From NCBI GenBank assembly GCA_905221605.1, contig CAJNDS010002202.1, forward strand, positions 711,001 to 753,247: a stretch of DNA of 42,247 nt, written 5' to 3'. Of this stretch, positions 42,228 to 42,247 are shown piece after piece. The notes under the pieces are model-generated. The model made no database searches, was not told the origin of the DNA, and saw nothing but the letters and a program-made list of their open reading frames with translations. Made by a program: the position numbers and the translations under genes. Position 1 is the first letter of the stretch; every line of letters starts with the position of its first letter. Origin of the DNA: Symbiodinium natans (Eukaryota; Sar; Dinophyceae; Suessiales; Symbiodiniaceae).

Positions 42228-42247
42228 GCCGGAGGCTCTTAAATCCG

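Larger units (their letters stand above)
1..42247. repeat. interspersed telomere-like heptamer repeats, both orientations
   Basis: TTTAGGG/CCCTAAA units recur across the window in blocks of roughly 3 to 30 copies, in both orientations and often switching between neighbouring blocks. Variants are frequent: TTTGGGG, TTCAGGG, TTTCGGG, TTTTAGGG, TTTAGGGG. Because blocks are short, mutated and alternate in direction, this is interstitial telomere-like sequence, not a chromosome end. Blocks are missing from 20.95-28.65 kb. Arrays named separately below are the longest or most regular. Confidence 0.95.

Noticed and set aside
1-42247. tRNA, rRNA, snRNA genes or a dinoflagellate spliced-leader relic
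   Set aside because: I looked by eye for conserved tRNA arms, 5S and U6 words, and the CCGTAGCCATTTTGGCTC leader on both strands and saw none. A covariance-model search would be needed to exclude them.

Overview
This is nuclear DNA of a eukaryote, not a prokaryotic region. The dominant signal is a telomere-type heptamer, TTTAGGG on one strand and CCCTAAA on the other. It occurs in dozens of short, mutated, oppositely oriented blocks along almost the whole window, except 20.95-28.65 kb. A TTTAGGG repeat fits plants and alveolates. A fragment of mitochondrial cytochrome b at 2.69-2.98 kb keeps an alveolate-like peptide (TPLHIVPEWYFLCQYAMLKA). Together with terminal-inverted-repeat elements that appear to sit as introns and one apparent GA-AG splice pair, this makes a dinoflagellate the best guess. 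The organism is inferred, not proven. Chromerids and coccidians remain possible.

Layout. 0-2.0 kb: telomere-like blocks, short inverted-repeat elements and one minus-strand exon candidate. 2.0-3.65 kb: a GC-rich 15-bp minisatellite interrupted by the cytochrome b fragment and by two copies of a longer unit. 3.6-20.9 kb: telomere-like blocks alternating with 40-220 bp unique islands. Many islands read as short exons: plus strand around 4.7-7.1, 11.2-12.9 and 15.7-20.2 kb; minus strand around 9.0-10.7, 13.3-15.6 and 20.5-20.9 kb. 21.1-28.6 kb: a different block without telomere-like arrays, bracketed by a perfect 34-bp inverted repeat. It holds AT/GC palindromes, a 100-base assembly gap, a dimeric array of palindromes, and about 5 kb of direct repeats with a 1.19 kb period. 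28.6-42.2 kb: telomere-like blocks and exon-like islands again, with the longest open stretch on the minus strand at 40.57-41.19 kb.

Main interpretation. The unique islands between telomere-like blocks look like exons, and the telomere-like blocks look like intron filler. In the best chain (4684-5788, plus strand) five consecutive islands can be joined at GT-AG sites with the frame kept at every junction. Other introns appear to be compact inverted-repeat elements (introners) of about 84-150 nt whose ends supply the splice sites. Two introns start with a GT inside a direct repeat and end with an AG just before the second copy, as expected if intron gain duplicates the target. I recognise no protein family in any exon. 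All exon calls are by eye from open frame, residue composition and splice dinucleotides. Many GC-rich islands are open in more than one frame, so individual calls are tentative. Transcript data would decide.
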